Shown: positions 6,535-15,616, numbered from the stretch's first letter. The stretch: 33,679 nucleotides of DNA from Solobacterium sp. (GCA_024680365.1 JAILCN010000106.1:1-33679), one strand, 5' to 3'. Notes: a model not told the origin generated them from the letters alone. Numbers and translations are program-made.

Positions 6535-7198
6535 AAAACGCTGTATCTGGATCATCGGACTGTACTTTATCCTGTATCTGTTTGTTCTGCAGATGCTGAT
6601 CGTTCCCGCGGCGGCAGAACACTTCGGACGGACAGGCGCGGATCTCTCACAGCTTCTTGGAATGGTCCTGATCCTGTTTGCAGCTGCTGCTGTCTGCGGG
6701 ACATGGCTGATCCGGGAAAGGGATGACTTTCGGAAACGGCGGCGCTTCTGTCTGGTTCTTAGTCTGAAGTATTACGGTGCAATGTGCGCTGCGACGCTGC
6801 TGCTGACATTTGTCTTAGCAGGCATACTGGCAGAACCTTCGGCTGCCCAGAAAGCAGATGAAGCTTTAATGAGATCCGGAAGCGTCAGTTTTCTGTTCGG
6901 TGCAGCGGTATTTGCGCCGTTTATGGAAGAACTGGTATTCCGCGTCAGTATGATCCGTCTCATTTCCAAAAGATTCGGCATGCCTGCCGGTCTGGTACTG
7001 AACGCGCTGATCTTCGGGCTTCTTCATATTGTTTCCATGCTTCCGGCCGTTTCAGCTGCTGATCTCGGCTGGCTTGTCATATACTGCGGGCTTGGCCTGA
7101 TCCTTTCTCTTGCATATGTGCGCTCAGGAAGCATGTTTGCTTCGGTGTCCGCTCATATACTTTACAATCTGACTGCAATGATTATGATGATGCTCTGA
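6503..7198 (+). CDS. CPBP-family intramembrane metalloprotease
   Basis: This 231-residue polytopic membrane protein belongs to the CPBP/Abi (Rce1-like) family. The motif EExxxR appears as E142-E143-LVF-R147, followed by FGLLHI with His175 and SAHILYN with His218, the usual metal and water ligands. About six to seven hydrophobic segments are visible. Relatives process prenylated proteins in eukaryotes and act in bacteriocin immunity or regulated proteolysis in bacteria; the substrate here is unknown. The GTG at 6503 overlaps mnmA by 32 bases and has AGGAG (6491-6495) seven bases before it, which decides the start. No bacteriocin-type gene lies nearby, so a housekeeping role is more likely than immunity. 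Confidence 0.85.
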   Translation: MNRSVKCSLGEKRCIWIIGLYFILYLFVLQMLIVPAAAEHFGRTGADLSQLLGMVLILFAAAAVCGTWLIRERDDFRKRRRFCLVLSLKYYGAMCAATLLLTFVLAGILAEPSAAQKADEALMRSGSVSFLFGAAVFAPFMEELVFRVSMIRLISKRFGMPAGLVLNALIFGLLHIVSMLPAVSAADLGWLVIYCGLGLILSLAYVRSGSMFASVSAHILYNLTAMIMMML

Positions 7199-7205
7199 GG
7201 CTTCT

Positions 7206-9419
7206 ATGGAAGAAAACAAAGAATTGATCTCTCTGACCGGAACATTTACATATATTCTGTTCCGCAATGATGAAAACATGTATACAGTCGCAAAATTCAA
7301 AGTGCAGGACGCAAAAGAAAAGACCGTCACAGTGACCGGTCTGATCCCGCGGCCGGAAACGAATACGATGTATACGATCAGCGGAACATACATTGAGCAT
7401 CCCCGTTACGGGATGCAGTTTCAGATCGTCTCGATCACAAAGAATCTGCCTTCCGGAAAAGAAGGCGTGATCCGTTATCTTTCCGGCCCAGCGTTTGCCG
7501 GCATCGGCAAAAAGACAGCTTCAAAGATCGTAGAATCACTGGGTGAAGACTGCATCCGCATGATCCGGGAAGATCCGGATGTCATCCGGCTTGTGCCGGG
7601 CATCACGGAAAAAAGCATTGATGCCATTCTGAACGGCCTGAAAAATGATCAGGAAGGTCCGGAAGAGCTGATGCGGTTCATCAATGTCAACGGGATCGGA
7701 TACCGGAATCTGATCCGTCTGAATCAGAGATACGGCGCACAGGCAGTTGAGAAGCTCAAAGAAAACCCGTACCGCGTGATCGAGGAATGCGACGGCTTCG
7801 GTTTTATTACCGCTGATAAGATCGCCAAAAGTCTCGGCGTGGAAGACGATGATGAAAGAAGGCTGTACGCGATCCTGATCACATGTGCTTCCGATCTCTG
7901 TTTTTCGCTTGGCAACAGTCATGTACGGTATGAAGCGCTGGAAGAATACTTCTCCGGCAAAACAAGAGGCATTGAAGCTTCCTTTGACGATCTTCTTCAG
8001 AAAGCTCTGCTGGCGCGCAGCCTGATCAGGGAAGAAGACCGGATCTATCCGGCTGTTCAGTATGACGCGGAAGTATATGTGAGCCGTTTTCTGGATGGAT
8101 TCCCATATAAGGATACAGATCCATACGATCCTGCGTTCCTGCACCGGTCTCTTGAAGAACTTGAAGACCGGATCGGGATCAGCTACGACGAAACACAGGT
8201 CGAAGCGATAGACTGTTTCTTTCAAAATCCGATCACTATCCTGACCGGCGGACCCGGCACCGGCAAAACGACAGTCGTCAGAGCGATGGTGCAGCTTTTT
8301 ACCCTGATGTATCCGGCATCGACAGTTGTCTGCGCAGCGCCGACCGGCCGGGCGGCCAAGCGTCTTTCTGAACTGACCGGTGCCGACAGTGCAACGATCC
8401 ATTCACTGCTGAGATGGGATCTGGAAACAAACACGTTCCGCAAAAATGAAGAAGATCCGATCCTGGCAGATCTGCTGATCATCGATGAGTTTTCCATGGT
8501 CGATACATGGCTTTTCAGCAATCTTCTGAAAGCATCCGGCAATGTGAGAAAGATCTGCATTCTCGGTGATGAAGACCAGCTGCCAAGCGTCGGTCCGGGC
8601 TGTGTGCTGCGGGATATGATCGCCTGCGGCAGATTCCCGCTGATCCGCCTGGAAAAGATCCACAGACAGGAAAAGGGGAGCGGCGTCATCATGCTGGCGA
8701 GAGATATCAATCAGGGAAAATGTGAAGAACAGTACAGTGATGTCGCCATGTTTGAATGCCGGCGCACAGAGATCAAGCAGATCCTTGTTCAGGTGATCCG
8801 CAACGCGTTTGATAAAGGTTATACGCTGGATGATATCCAGGTGCTTTCGCCGATGTACAGCGGTGCTGCCGGCATCGACGTTCTGAACAATACGCTGCAG
8901 TCATGCTTCAATCCGCCGGATGAAGCAAAGCGTGAATACAAGATCGGGTATACGACGTTCCGGGAAGGTGACAAGATCCTGCAGCTGAAGAATCAGCCGG
9001 ACGATGATGTCTATAACGGAGATATCGGCATCCTGACGGAGATCGTAAAAGCCAGTGAATCAGAAAACAATATGGTCACGCTGGTCGTTGAGTTCGACGG
9101 CATCTTTGTTGAATATACCCAGGACAACTGGAACAACATTTCACTTGCCTACTGCATCAGCATCCACAAGTCGCAGGGAAGCGAATATCCGATCGTCATC
9201 ATGCCGTTTACCTGGCAGATGAATGTCATGCTGCAGAGAAAGCTGATCTACACCGGGGCGACCAGAGCCAGAAAAGCTCTGATCATTCTTGGCGAGATTG
9301 GCGCATTCCGCAAAGGCATCGAGATCCTCGAGAAGCATCCCCGGGAAACGACACTGACCCAGCGGCTGACGATGCAGAACGACAGTTTTCCGCTGTTTGA
9401 GGAAGATTCAAATCCGTAA
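7206..9419 (+). CDS. recD2: RecD2-type ATP-dependent DNA helicase (YrrC family)
   Basis: RecD2 is a superfamily 1B 5'-3' helicase acting in replication-fork maintenance and repair in bacteria, without RecBC partners. The 737-residue protein has an N-terminal OB-like domain, helix-hairpin-helix repeats (about 95-210), Walker A GGPGTGKTT (348-356), Walker B LLIIDEFSMVD with Asp427-Glu428, GDEDQLPSVGPG (about 454-465) and the late motif SIHKSQGSEYP near residue 650. The long N-terminal region separates it from the RecD subunit of RecBCD. The ATG at 7206 lies 7 bases after the CPBP stop, with GAGG upstream. Position before alaS matches yrrC in B. subtilis. Confidence 0.95.
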   Translation: MEENKELISLTGTFTYILFRNDENMYTVAKFKVQDAKEKTVTVTGLIPRPETNTMYTISGTYIEHPRYGMQFQIVSITKNLPSGKEGVIRYLSGPAFAGIGKKTASKIVESLGEDCIRMIREDPDVIRLVPGITEKSIDAILNGLKNDQEGPEELMRFINVNGIGYRNLIRLNQRYGAQAVEKLKENPYRVIEECDGFGFITADKIAKSLGVEDDDERRLYAILITCASDLCFSLGNSHVRYEALEEYFSGKTRGIEASFDDLLQKALLARSLIREEDRIYPAVQYDAEVYVSRFLDGFPYKDTDPYDPAFLHRSLEELEDRIGISYDETQVEAIDCFFQNPITILTGGPGTGKTTVVRAMVQLFTLMYPASTVVCAAPTGRAAKRLSELTGADSATIHSLLRWDLETNTFRKNEEDPILADLLIIDEFSMVDTWLFSNLLKASGNVRKICILGDEDQLPSVGPGCVLRDMIACGRFPLIRLEKIHRQEKGSGVIMLARDINQGKCEEQYSDVAMFECRRTEIKQILVQVIRNAFDKGYTLDDIQVLSPMYSGAAGIDVLNNTLQSCFNPPDEAKREYKIGYTTFREGDKILQLKNQPDDDVYNGDIGILTEIVKASESENNMVTLVVEFDGIFVEYTQDNWNNISLAYCISIHKSQGSEYPIVIMPFTWQMNVMLQRKLIYTGATRARKALIILGEIGAFRKGIEILEKHPRETTLTQRLTMQNDSFPLFEEDSNP

Positions 9420-9425
9420 AAAAAG

Positions 9426-9457
9426 TTGGTGTTTCATATGCTGATTTGTGCTAACAT
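9426..9457 (+). promoter_or_regulatory. Candidate promoter of the alaS leader
   Basis: TGC-TAACAT (9449-9457) resembles an extended -10. The best -35, TTGGTG (9426-9431), is 20 bp upstream, which is long. The position fits a start just before the T-box stem I. Confidence 0.4.
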
Positions 9458-9463
9458 TATCGG

Positions 9464-9690
9464 TGAAATCGATGACGGAGAATAAGTAATCTGTGTGATC
9501 TCCCTCTAGAGAGAAGCCGGCCGGTGCAAGACTTCGGGAAAAATACAGATGAAGCTGTCTTCAGCAGAGCGCTTAATCAGCGACGCATTTCCGGCGTTAA
9601 GGAATAATCAAGGTGCGCAGCGGCAGCTGCGAACCAGGATGGTACCGCGTGCAGACGTTCCTGGATACTGGAACGTTTTCTTATTTTCAG
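9464..9690 (+). promoter_or_regulatory. T-box riboswitch leader of alaS (alanine)
   Basis: The gene-free stretch between recD2 and alaS is a T-box leader. The core GGATGGTACCGCG lies at 9637-9649. It is preceded by a GCAGC/GCTGC hairpin (about 9616-9630) and followed by a terminator ACGTTCC/GGAACGT (9655-9676) with a T-rich tail. Stem I is visible: AUCUGU and ACAGAU pair, flanking a specifier loop with AAGUA on the 5' side and GAAGCU on the 3' side, so the specifier is GCU (Ala) at 9554-9556. The bulge UGGU (9640-9643) matches the A73 discriminator of tRNA-Ala. Uncharged tRNA-Ala should therefore allow readthrough into alaS and perhaps the genes beyond it. Confidence 0.92.
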
Positions 9691-9700
9691 GAGGCAAGAA

Positions 9701-12337
9701 ATGAACGAAAAACAGCTTACAGGCAATCAGGTAAGGCAGATGTTCCTGGACTTCTTTCAGTCAAAAGGCTGCATGGTAGAACCGGGCGCCAGCCTGATCC
9801 CTCACAATGATCCGACGCTGCTTTGGATCAATGCCGGCGTATCGGCATTAAAGAAGTACTTTGACGGTACTGAGAAACCGGCATGCAACCGGATCTGCAA
9901 CGCGCAGAAATCAATTCGTACGAACGATATCGAAAATGTCGGCAAAACAGCCCGCCATCATACGTTCTTCGAAATGCTCGGCAACTTCTCGATCGGCGAC
10001 TACTTCAAGCAGGAAGCGATCCCGTATGCATGGGAATTCCTGACAAGTCCGCAGTGGATCGGATTTGATCCGAAACGTCTGTATGTGACAGTATATCCGG
10101 ATGATGATGAAGCATATGACCTCTGGATCAAAGTCGGCATGGATCCGAAGCATATCCGCAAGACAGCAGACAACTTCTGGGAGATCGGCAGAGGACCCGG
10201 CGGACCTGACACCGAATTATTCTATGACCGCGGTGAAAAATATGATCCGCAGGGACTTGGTGAAAAGCTGTTCTTTGATGATATTGAAAATGACCGCTAC
10301 ATCGAAGTATGGAATATCGTATTCTCGCAGTATGACTGCCGTCCCGGCGAAGTACCGAGAAGCGAATACAAGGAACTGCCGCAGAAGAATATCGATACCG
10401 GCATGGGTCTCGAACGTCTGGTCTGCCTGATCCAGGACGGCGAAACGAACTTCGATACAGATCTGTTCCTGCCGATCATTCATAAGGCAGAGACATTCGC
10501 GAAGCATTCCTACGACGAAAAAGAGTACAAGATGGCATACCGCGTCATCGCTGACCATATCCGCACTGTGACATTTGCGATCGCTGACGGTGCGACATTC
10601 TCCAACGAAGGAAGAGGATATGTCCTCCGCAGAGTCCTGCGCAGAGCTGTCCGCTACGGCATCAAGCTCGGCATCTCCGGCGCGTTCATGTACAAGCTGG
10701 TGAAGGTCGTTGCCGACAACATGATCGACTACTATCCGTATCTGCAGGACAAGGTCAGCCTGATCGAGAAACAGGTAAAGACAGAGGAAGAAGCATTCCA
10801 CAAGACACTCGCGAACGGTGAAAGCCTGCTCAATGACGAACTGAAGAAACACGCTGACACAAAACAGCTGCCCGGCGCCGTTGTCTTCAAGCTGTATGAT
10901 ACATACGGATTCCCGCGTGAGCTGACAGCTGAGATCGCGGAAGATGCGGGATATACAGTAGACCAGAAGGGCTTCGATGAAATGATGGCCCAGCAGAAGC
11001 AGAGAGCCAGAGATGCCCGCGGCGAACAGCAGTCCATGCACGGTCAGTCCGAAGACCTGATGAACTTCACGGAAGCTTCTGTCTTCACCGGCTATCAGTG
11101 CGATGAATCCGAAGGCACTGTCATCGGTCTGTTTAAGGACGGTGTGATGGTCGATGCACTGGATGAGGAAGGCGATGTGATCCTTTCCGAAACATGCTTC
11201 TACGCGGAATCCGGCGGCCAGTGCGCAGATACCGGCAAAGTCTGGAACGATTCCTTCAGTGCTGATGTTACGGATGTCCGCAAGGCTCCGCATCAGCAGG
11301 CACTGCATCATATCAGAAACCTGAACGGCATCCTGCATACAGGTGATGTCCTGAAGGGAAGCTTTGACAAAGAAGCAAGAAAGAAAACAAGAGCCAACCA
11401 CTCCTCGCTGCATCTGCTGCAGGCTGCCCTGAGAGAAGTTCTCGGCAGTCATGTTGCCCAGGCCGGTTCCTACAACGGTCCGGAATACGGACGTTTCGAC
11501 TTTACGCATTATGAGAAGCCGACCGAGGAACAGCTGAAGGAAGTTGAAAAGATCGTCAACGAGAAGATCATGGAAGCGATCCCGGTCGTCACTGATGTCA
11601 TGGGCATTGAAGATGCCAAGAAGACAGGCGCTGTCGCTCTGTTCGATGAGAAATACGGCGATACTGTCAGAGTTGTTTCCATGGGAGATTTCTCCAAGGA
11701 ATTCTGCGGCGGCACACACGTTTCCAATACGTCTGAACTGGGTCTGTTCAAGATCGTTTCTGAGGAATCCATCGGTTCCGGTATCCGCCGTATCACCAGC
11801 GTGACAAAGATGAAGGCTTATGAGGCATTCCGTGCTGAAGAAGACTATCTGAATGAGACAGCAAAGGTCATGAAGATGGGATCCTGGACCGGTCTGAAGG
11901 ACAAGATCCAGGCACTGAATGACGATAATGCTGCTCTGCGCAAGGAGATCGCTGTCTGGAACGAAAAAGCGATGATGCTGGAAGCAGACTCCATGGTTGC
12001 CAAAGCAGAAACAGTTAACGGCATTTCTGTTCTGATCCTTTCCCTGAAAGACAAGGCGACCGGCGGACTGAAGGCTTATGCTGAAACGCTGCGCAACAAG
12101 ATGCAGGACGGCTTCGTGTTCATTTCCAATGAAACGGAAGGCAAGGTAACATTTGTCTGCGCCGCTTCCAAGGCTGCGATCGCGAAGGGTCTGAAAGCCG
12201 GAGATCTCGTGAAGGCTGCAGCCCAGCTGACAGGCGGAAACGGCGGCGGCAGACCTGATATGGCACAGGCCGGCGGCAGAGATGTATCAAAGATCGATGA
12301 CGCTCTGAACCTGATCCGTGAAAAAGTAAACTGCTGA
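9701..12337 (+). CDS. alaS: Alanine--tRNA ligase
   Basis: This class II synthetase of 878 residues charges tRNA-Ala and edits mischarged Ser and Gly. The N-terminal aminoacylation domain begins with a family-typical segment leading to VEPGASLIPHNDPTLLW, and GRGPGGPDTE and the dimer-interface segments follow. The editing domain carries HxxxH (ANHSSLHLLQ) and CGGTHV, both zinc/editing signatures. The C-terminus holds a DHHA1-type domain with GGNGGGRPDMAQAGG. All expected domains are present at normal length. The strong AGGAGG site (9688-9693) and ATG at 9701 follow the T-box terminator. A terminator sits directly downstream, so alaS may be transcribed alone. Confidence 0.98.
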   Translation: MNEKQLTGNQVRQMFLDFFQSKGCMVEPGASLIPHNDPTLLWINAGVSALKKYFDGTEKPACNRICNAQKSIRTNDIENVGKTARHHTFFEMLGNFSIGDYFKQEAIPYAWEFLTSPQWIGFDPKRLYVTVYPDDDEAYDLWIKVGMDPKHIRKTADNFWEIGRGPGGPDTELFYDRGEKYDPQGLGEKLFFDDIENDRYIEVWNIVFSQYDCRPGEVPRSEYKELPQKNIDTGMGLERLVCLIQDGETNFDTDLFLPIIHKAETFAKHSYDEKEYKMAYRVIADHIRTVTFAIADGATFSNEGRGYVLRRVLRRAVRYGIKLGISGAFMYKLVKVVADNMIDYYPYLQDKVSLIEKQVKTEEEAFHKTLANGESLLNDELKKHADTKQLPGAVVFKLYDTYGFPRELTAEIAEDAGYTVDQKGFDEMMAQQKQRARDARGEQQSMHGQSEDLMNFTEASVFTGYQCDESEGTVIGLFKDGVMVDALDEEGDVILSETCFYAESGGQCADTGKVWNDSFSADVTDVRKAPHQQALHHIRNLNGILHTGDVLKGSFDKEARKKTRANHSSLHLLQAALREVLGSHVAQAGSYNGPEYGRFDFTHYEKPTEEQLKEVEKIVNEKIMEAIPVVTDVMGIEDAKKTGAVALFDEKYGDTVRVVSMGDFSKEFCGGTHVSNTSELGLFKIVSEESIGSGIRRITSVTKMKAYEAFRAEEDYLNETAKVMKMGSWTGLKDKIQALNDDNAALRKEIAVWNEKAMMLEADSMVAKAETVNGISVLILSLKDKATGGLKAYAETLRNKMQDGFVFISNETEGKVTFVCAASKAAIAKGLKAGDLVKAAAQLTGGNGGGRPDMAQAGGRDVSKIDDALNLIREKVNC

Positions 12338-12351
12338 AAACACAAATGAAA

Positions 12352-12379
12352 GGCCGGAAGCGAGATCCGGTCTTTTTTT
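12352..12379 (+). terminator. Intrinsic terminator after alaS
   Basis: GGCCGGA (12352-12358) pairs with TCCGGTC (12366-12372, one G-U), with a 7-nt loop and seven T residues after it. Confidence 0.9.
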
Positions 12380-12400
12380 CGTTCCATGATTTCTCGATGA

Positions 12401-12432
12401 TTGTATACTTTTTTGAATAATTATTTTAGAAT
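12401..12432 (+). promoter_or_regulatory. AT-rich promoter region before ireB
   Basis: Two possible -10 boxes are present, TATACT (12404-12409) and TAGAAT (12427-12432), but neither has a clear -35 at normal spacing. A promoter here is expected because alaS has its own terminator; which box is used cannot be decided by eye. AAAGGAGG follows. Confidence 0.4.
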
Positions 12433-12453
12433 TAATAAAAAGGAGGATCAGAT

Positions 12454-12723
12454 ATGAATCGTTCTAATCTTGATGTTACTGAGACAGTCAGTTTTAATGC
12501 GGAAGAAATCAGGCGTGAGAATATCCGCGAAGTTCTCAAACATGTAGAAACAGCATTGAAAGAGAGAGGATACAATGCGATCAATCAGCTGGCGGGGTAT
12601 CTGATTTCCAATGATCCTGCCTACATCTCCAGTCATAATAATGCCAGAAGCATTATTCAGTCTGTAGAAAGACATGAGATTATTGAAGAGCTCGTCAGGT
12701 TCTATCTTGAGGAACATCAGTAA
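12454..12723 (+). CDS. ireB: IreB-family regulatory phosphoprotein (UPF0297, YrzL)
   Basis: The 89-residue protein matches the IreB/UPF0297 family throughout, including [17 protein letters not shown] and the C-terminal [13 protein letters not shown]. In Enterococcus faecalis IreB is phosphorylated on N-terminal threonines by the Ser/Thr kinase IreK and restrains cephalosporin resistance. Here the N-terminus reads VTETVSF; by alignment from memory Thr11 matches the second Enterococcus site, while the first position is Val8. No kinase or phosphatase gene is in the window. It starts the conserved ireB-ruvX-DUF1292-mltG cluster; its stop codon TAA overlaps the ruvX ATG by one base. Confidence 0.93.
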   Translation: MNRSNLDVTETVSFNAEEIRRENIREVLKHVETALKERGYNAINQLAGYLISNDPAYISSHNNARSIIQSVERHEIIEELVRFYLEEHQ

Positions 12724-13151
12724 TGACAAGATATCTCGGACTTGATCTGGGAAGCGTAACTTGCGGTGTCAGCGAAAGCGACACCGGTTTCATTGCGCGG
12801 ACAGTGGTCACGCTGCGTTTCAAGCCGGATGACTACGACAGTGCCATGGATCAGGTGCTTGAACTTGTCAGAAAAGAAAAACCTGATGTGATCGTTCTCG
12901 GATATCCGAAGCTTCTGAATGACGATGTCGGAGAACGCGGGCATATCTGCGAGGAGTTTGGCGCTGTTCTGGAACAGGAGTCCGGAATTAAAGTCATCCT
13001 CTGGGACGAAAGATTTACAACAAAAGAAGCTGAATCGATCCTTCTGGAAGCAGATATGTCCAGAAAAAAGAGAAAGAAGAAGATCGATCAGCTGGCAGCT
13101 GTTCAGATCCTGCAGTCCTATCTGGATTCACAGGTGAACAGCGTGTTCTGA
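12723..13151 (+). CDS. ruvX: RuvX/YqgF putative Holliday junction resolvase (pre-16S rRNA nuclease)
   Basis: This RNase H-fold nuclease of 142 residues is essential in many bacteria. Family members are annotated as Holliday junction resolvases, and work in E. coli links YqgF to 16S rRNA 5' maturation. Acidic active-site residues are in place: Asp8 (GLDLGS), the IVLGYPK strand, Asp95 in DERFTT and Asp122 in KKIDQLAA. It is fused head-to-tail with ireB (1-base overlap) and followed 15 bases later by the DUF1292 gene, with AAAGGAG between. This is the yrzL-yrrK-yrzB arrangement of Bacillus. Confidence 0.94.
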   Translation: MTRYLGLDLGSVTCGVSESDTGFIARTVVTLRFKPDDYDSAMDQVLELVRKEKPDVIVLGYPKLLNDDVGERGHICEEFGAVLEQESGIKVILWDERFTTKEAESILLEADMSRKKRKKKIDQLAAVQILQSYLDSQVNSVF

Positions 13152-13166
13152 GAAAGGAGTTTTTTT

Positions 13167-13412
13167 ATGGATGAAAAGACCATCTGGATCACTTCCGATG
13201 ACGGAAAAGAGATCAGAGCGGAAATTCTGTTTACGTTTGAGAATGAAGAGACCGGAAAAAAATATGTTCTGGTTTCTCTGCCGGGAAACGATGATGAAGT
13301 GTATCCGTTTACGTATACAGACGACGGTGAACTGAATGCCGTTGAAGATGAAGAAGAACTTGAAATGTGCGAAGAAGTACTCGGTTCTTTTGTTGAGGAG
13401 GATCTTGTCTGA
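13167..13412 (+). CDS. DUF1292 protein (YrzB-like)
   Basis: This small acidic cytoplasmic protein of 81 residues belongs to DUF1292. The family pattern is visible: a short beta-rich start, then FENEETGKKYVLVSLP, then EVYPFTY and a C-terminal acidic stretch (AVEDEEELEMCEEVLGSF). No function is established. It stands between ruvX and mltG as yrzB does in Bacillus, and its TGA overlaps the mltG ATG, so it is part of the same transcript. Confidence 0.9.
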   Translation: MDEKTIWITSDDGKEIRAEILFTFENEETGKKYVLVSLPGNDDEVYPFTYTDDGELNAVEDEEELEMCEEVLGSFVEEDLV

Positions 13413-14518
13413 TGAGTGAATTTGCTGAGAGACCGAGAAAGAAGAAAAAACCGGTCGGTGTGATCATCGTCTTAACTATTCTGCTTGTACTGACTGCGGT
13501 ACTCGGATTCATTGCATACCGTTTTTTTGATTCCCAGAAACCGGTCAGCAGTAATTCTGAACAGGTAACATTTGTTGTAGAAAACCAGTCTTCACCGATG
13601 AAAGTGATCGAGAATCTGGCAGACCAGGGGATCATCAAAGATGCGAAGATGGCGTACTACTTCATGCGCATGAACAAGCTAAGCGATATTAAAGCAGGTG
13701 AGTACACCCTTGATAAGAGCTGGGATCTGAAGCAGATCCTGACGTTCCTGAACGATCCCAAGTCAGCGAATCAGAAGACAGTCAATGTCATGATCAAGCC
13801 CGGTCAGTGGGCGAAGGAAGCCGCAAAGTCGATCTCGGCCGCGACCAGCGTCAGCTATGACGACCTGATGGCGCTCTGGAACAATGAGGAATGGATCCGT
13901 TCCGTAATGCCGGAATATCCGTTCCTGACCGAAGAAATGTTCCAGCCCGGCGTAAGAGTGCTTCTGGAAGGCTATCTGACACCGGAAACATATCAGTTCC
14001 TGCAGGAAACGACAGCTGAAAAAGTAACGAGAAAGATCCTCGATGAGACTCTGAAAGTCTATAACCAGTTTGCGGAAGACATGAAGGCCAGCCAGTACAG
14101 TGTTCACCAGCTGTATACACTTGCCAGCATTGTCCAGTATGAAGCCGGCTCCAACGGTCAGGACGGCGTTCAGCAAAAGGTCGCCAGCGTGTTCTACAAC
14201 CGTCTGAAGATCAATATGAAGCTGCAGTCCAGCGTTACTGTCTGCTATGCGATCGATTTTGACAAGGAGACAGATAACTGGATGGCATGTGAGGTCAACG
14301 GAAACTTCGAATCTCCGTACAACACATATAAATACGGAGGATTCCCTCCCGGAGCGATCAACAATCCTTCCTCGGAAGCGATCTGGTCAACGCTCCATCC
14401 GGAAGAGACACCTTACTATTACTTCATGGCGGATGTCTACGGCGACGGTACAGTCTACTTCGCTGAAACGCTGGAAGAACACAACGCCAATGTCAGAAAG
14501 TATCTGAAGAAGAAATGA
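13412..14518 (+). CDS. mltG: Endolytic peptidoglycan transglycosylase MltG (YceG-like)
   Basis: MltG is a membrane-anchored lytic transglycosylase that cuts nascent glycan strands and limits their length. The 368-residue protein has a basic cytoplasmic start, one membrane helix (about 15-37), a LysM-like region and the YceG catalytic domain. The catalytic segment reads ASIVQYEAG; its Glu244 aligns with the E. coli catalytic Glu218, while the preceding conserved Glu of the usual EKE is Gln242 here. YNTYKYGGFPPGAINNP and the YYYFMADVYGDG-type ending are typical. Start and stop overlap both neighbours (1 and 4 bases). The orthologue is yrrL in Bacillus. Confidence 0.95.
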   Translation: MSEFAERPRKKKKPVGVIIVLTILLVLTAVLGFIAYRFFDSQKPVSSNSEQVTFVVENQSSPMKVIENLADQGIIKDAKMAYYFMRMNKLSDIKAGEYTLDKSWDLKQILTFLNDPKSANQKTVNVMIKPGQWAKEAAKSISAATSVSYDDLMALWNNEEWIRSVMPEYPFLTEEMFQPGVRVLLEGYLTPETYQFLQETTAEKVTRKILDETLKVYNQFAEDMKASQYSVHQLYTLASIVQYEAGSNGQDGVQQKVASVFYNRLKINMKLQSSVTVCYAIDFDKETDNWMACEVNGNFESPYNTYKYGGFPPGAINNPSSEAIWSTLHPEETPYYYFMADVYGDGTVYFAETLEEHNANVRKYLKKK

Positions 14519-14976
14519 TTGAAACAACACAGTGCTATCTGATCAGAAACGGACTGTGGCTGATGCTGCTGCGGAACAAAAAGAAGAATGACATCAACGA
14601 AGGCAAATGGATCGCACCCGGCGGCAAGTTGGAAGCGGGTGAGACCATTGAAGAATGCGCCGTACGGGAAGTTCTTGAAGAAACAGGACTGTACGCAGAT
14701 CATCTGGTTCAGAGAGGGGTCGTTGAATTTCATTATGAAGACAGCAGCAGCGAACTGATCACTGTATATACATGCGATCAGTTTCACGGAGAATTAAAAG
14801 AATGTGAAGAAGGCACTCTTGCCTGGATCCCTGAAGATAAGATCCTGGATCTTGCTTTGTGGGACGGAGACAGAGTCTTTCTGAAAAAGCTTCTTGATCA
14901 TGAAACAGAACAGTTTGCGGTCGTTCTGCATTACAGCAGAAGCGGAGAACTGATAAAAGTCACGGAAAGGGAGTGA
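14515..14976 (+). CDS. NUDIX hydrolase (MutT/8-oxo-dGTP diphosphatase-like)
   Basis: The 153-residue protein has a complete Nudix box: Gly37, Glu43 and then REVLEETG with Arg51, Glu52, Glu55, Glu56 and Gly58. It is preceded by GKWIAPGGK, the typical MutT-type lead-in. These enzymes hydrolyse nucleoside diphosphate-linked compounds; the APGGK context and overall size suggest an 8-oxo-(d)GTP or general NTP diphosphatase, but substrate cannot be read from sequence. Its ATG overlaps the mltG stop (ATGA). In Bacillus this place between yrrL and udk is held by yrrM, yrrN and yrrO. Confidence 0.9.
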   Translation: MIETTQCYLIRNGLWLMLLRNKKKNDINEGKWIAPGGKLEAGETIEECAVREVLEETGLYADHLVQRGVVEFHYEDSSSELITVYTCDQFHGELKECEEGTLAWIPEDKILDLALWDGDRVFLKKLLDHETEQFAVVLHYSRSGELIKVTERE

Positions 14977-14982
14977 ACAGCA

Positions 14983-15615
14983 ATGGAAAAACCGATCATT
15001 ATCGGAATAGCGGGCGGAAGCGCGTCCGGCAAAACATCGATTTCCAGAAAACTGAAGGAAGAATTCGCGGAAGTCAAATCGGTACTGATCATCCGCCAGG
15101 ATGACTATTACAAAGATCAGTCGGACAAACCGATGGAAGAACGCGTCAAGACGAACTATGACCATCCGTTTGCGTTTGACAACGATCTTCTGATCGAACA
15201 TATTCATCAGCTCGTTGCCGGCCAGCCGATCGAGAAGCCGGTCTATGACTTTGTAAATCACACACGTTCAGACGTGACGGAAAAATGTCTTCCCTGTGAT
15301 GTTCTGATCCTGGAAGGACTGTTTGTTCTCGAGGACGAGCAGCTCAGAAACCTTCTTGACATCAAGATTTTCGTGGATACTGACGCTGATGTCCGCTTCA
15401 TCCGCCGTCTGCTCAGAGATGTCAAGGAAAGAGGCAGATCTCTGGACAGTGTCGTCACCCAGTATATGAACACCGTCCGCGTCATGCACAACTCGTTTGT
15501 TGAACCGTCCAAGAGATATGCTGATATCATCATTCCGGAAGGCGGCCACAACAGCGTTGCCATTGATCTGCTGACAACAAAAATCAGTAGCATCATCCAT
15601 CGCACAGTGCTATAA
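14983..15615 (+). CDS. udk: Uridine kinase
   Basis: This cytoplasmic enzyme phosphorylates uridine and cytidine to UMP and CMP in pyrimidine salvage. The 210-residue protein opens with the P-loop GGSASGKTS (about 9-17). It carries [18 protein letters not shown] and VYDFVNHTR, all uridine-kinase signatures, then [15 protein letters not shown] in the lid. The ATG at 14983 is preceded by AAGGGAG. It lies 6 bases after the NUDIX stop and directly before greA, as in Bacillus. The greA promoter overlaps its stop codon. Confidence 0.96.
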   Translation: MEKPIIIGIAGGSASGKTSISRKLKEEFAEVKSVLIIRQDDYYKDQSDKPMEERVKTNYDHPFAFDNDLLIEHIHQLVAGQPIEKPVYDFVNHTRSDVTEKCLPCDVLILEGLFVLEDEQLRNLLDIKIFVDTDADVRFIRRLLRDVKERGRSLDSVVTQYMNTVRVMHNSFVEPSKRYADIIIPEGGHNSVAIDLLTTKISSIIHRTVL

Positions 15616-15616
15616 T
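15608..15616 (+). promoter_or_regulatory. Extended -10 promoter for greA
   Basis: TGC-TATAAT (15608-15616) overlaps the udk stop codon. No clear -35 is present. It lies 27 bases before the greA ATG and just before the TAAGGAGG site, so the untranslated leader would be short. Confidence 0.65.

Noticed and set aside
10217-11719. A 500-codon open frame on the minus strand opposite alaS
   Set aside because: alaS is unmistakable on the plus strand at full length; the antisense frame has no recognisable domain and follows from the codon bias of the real gene.
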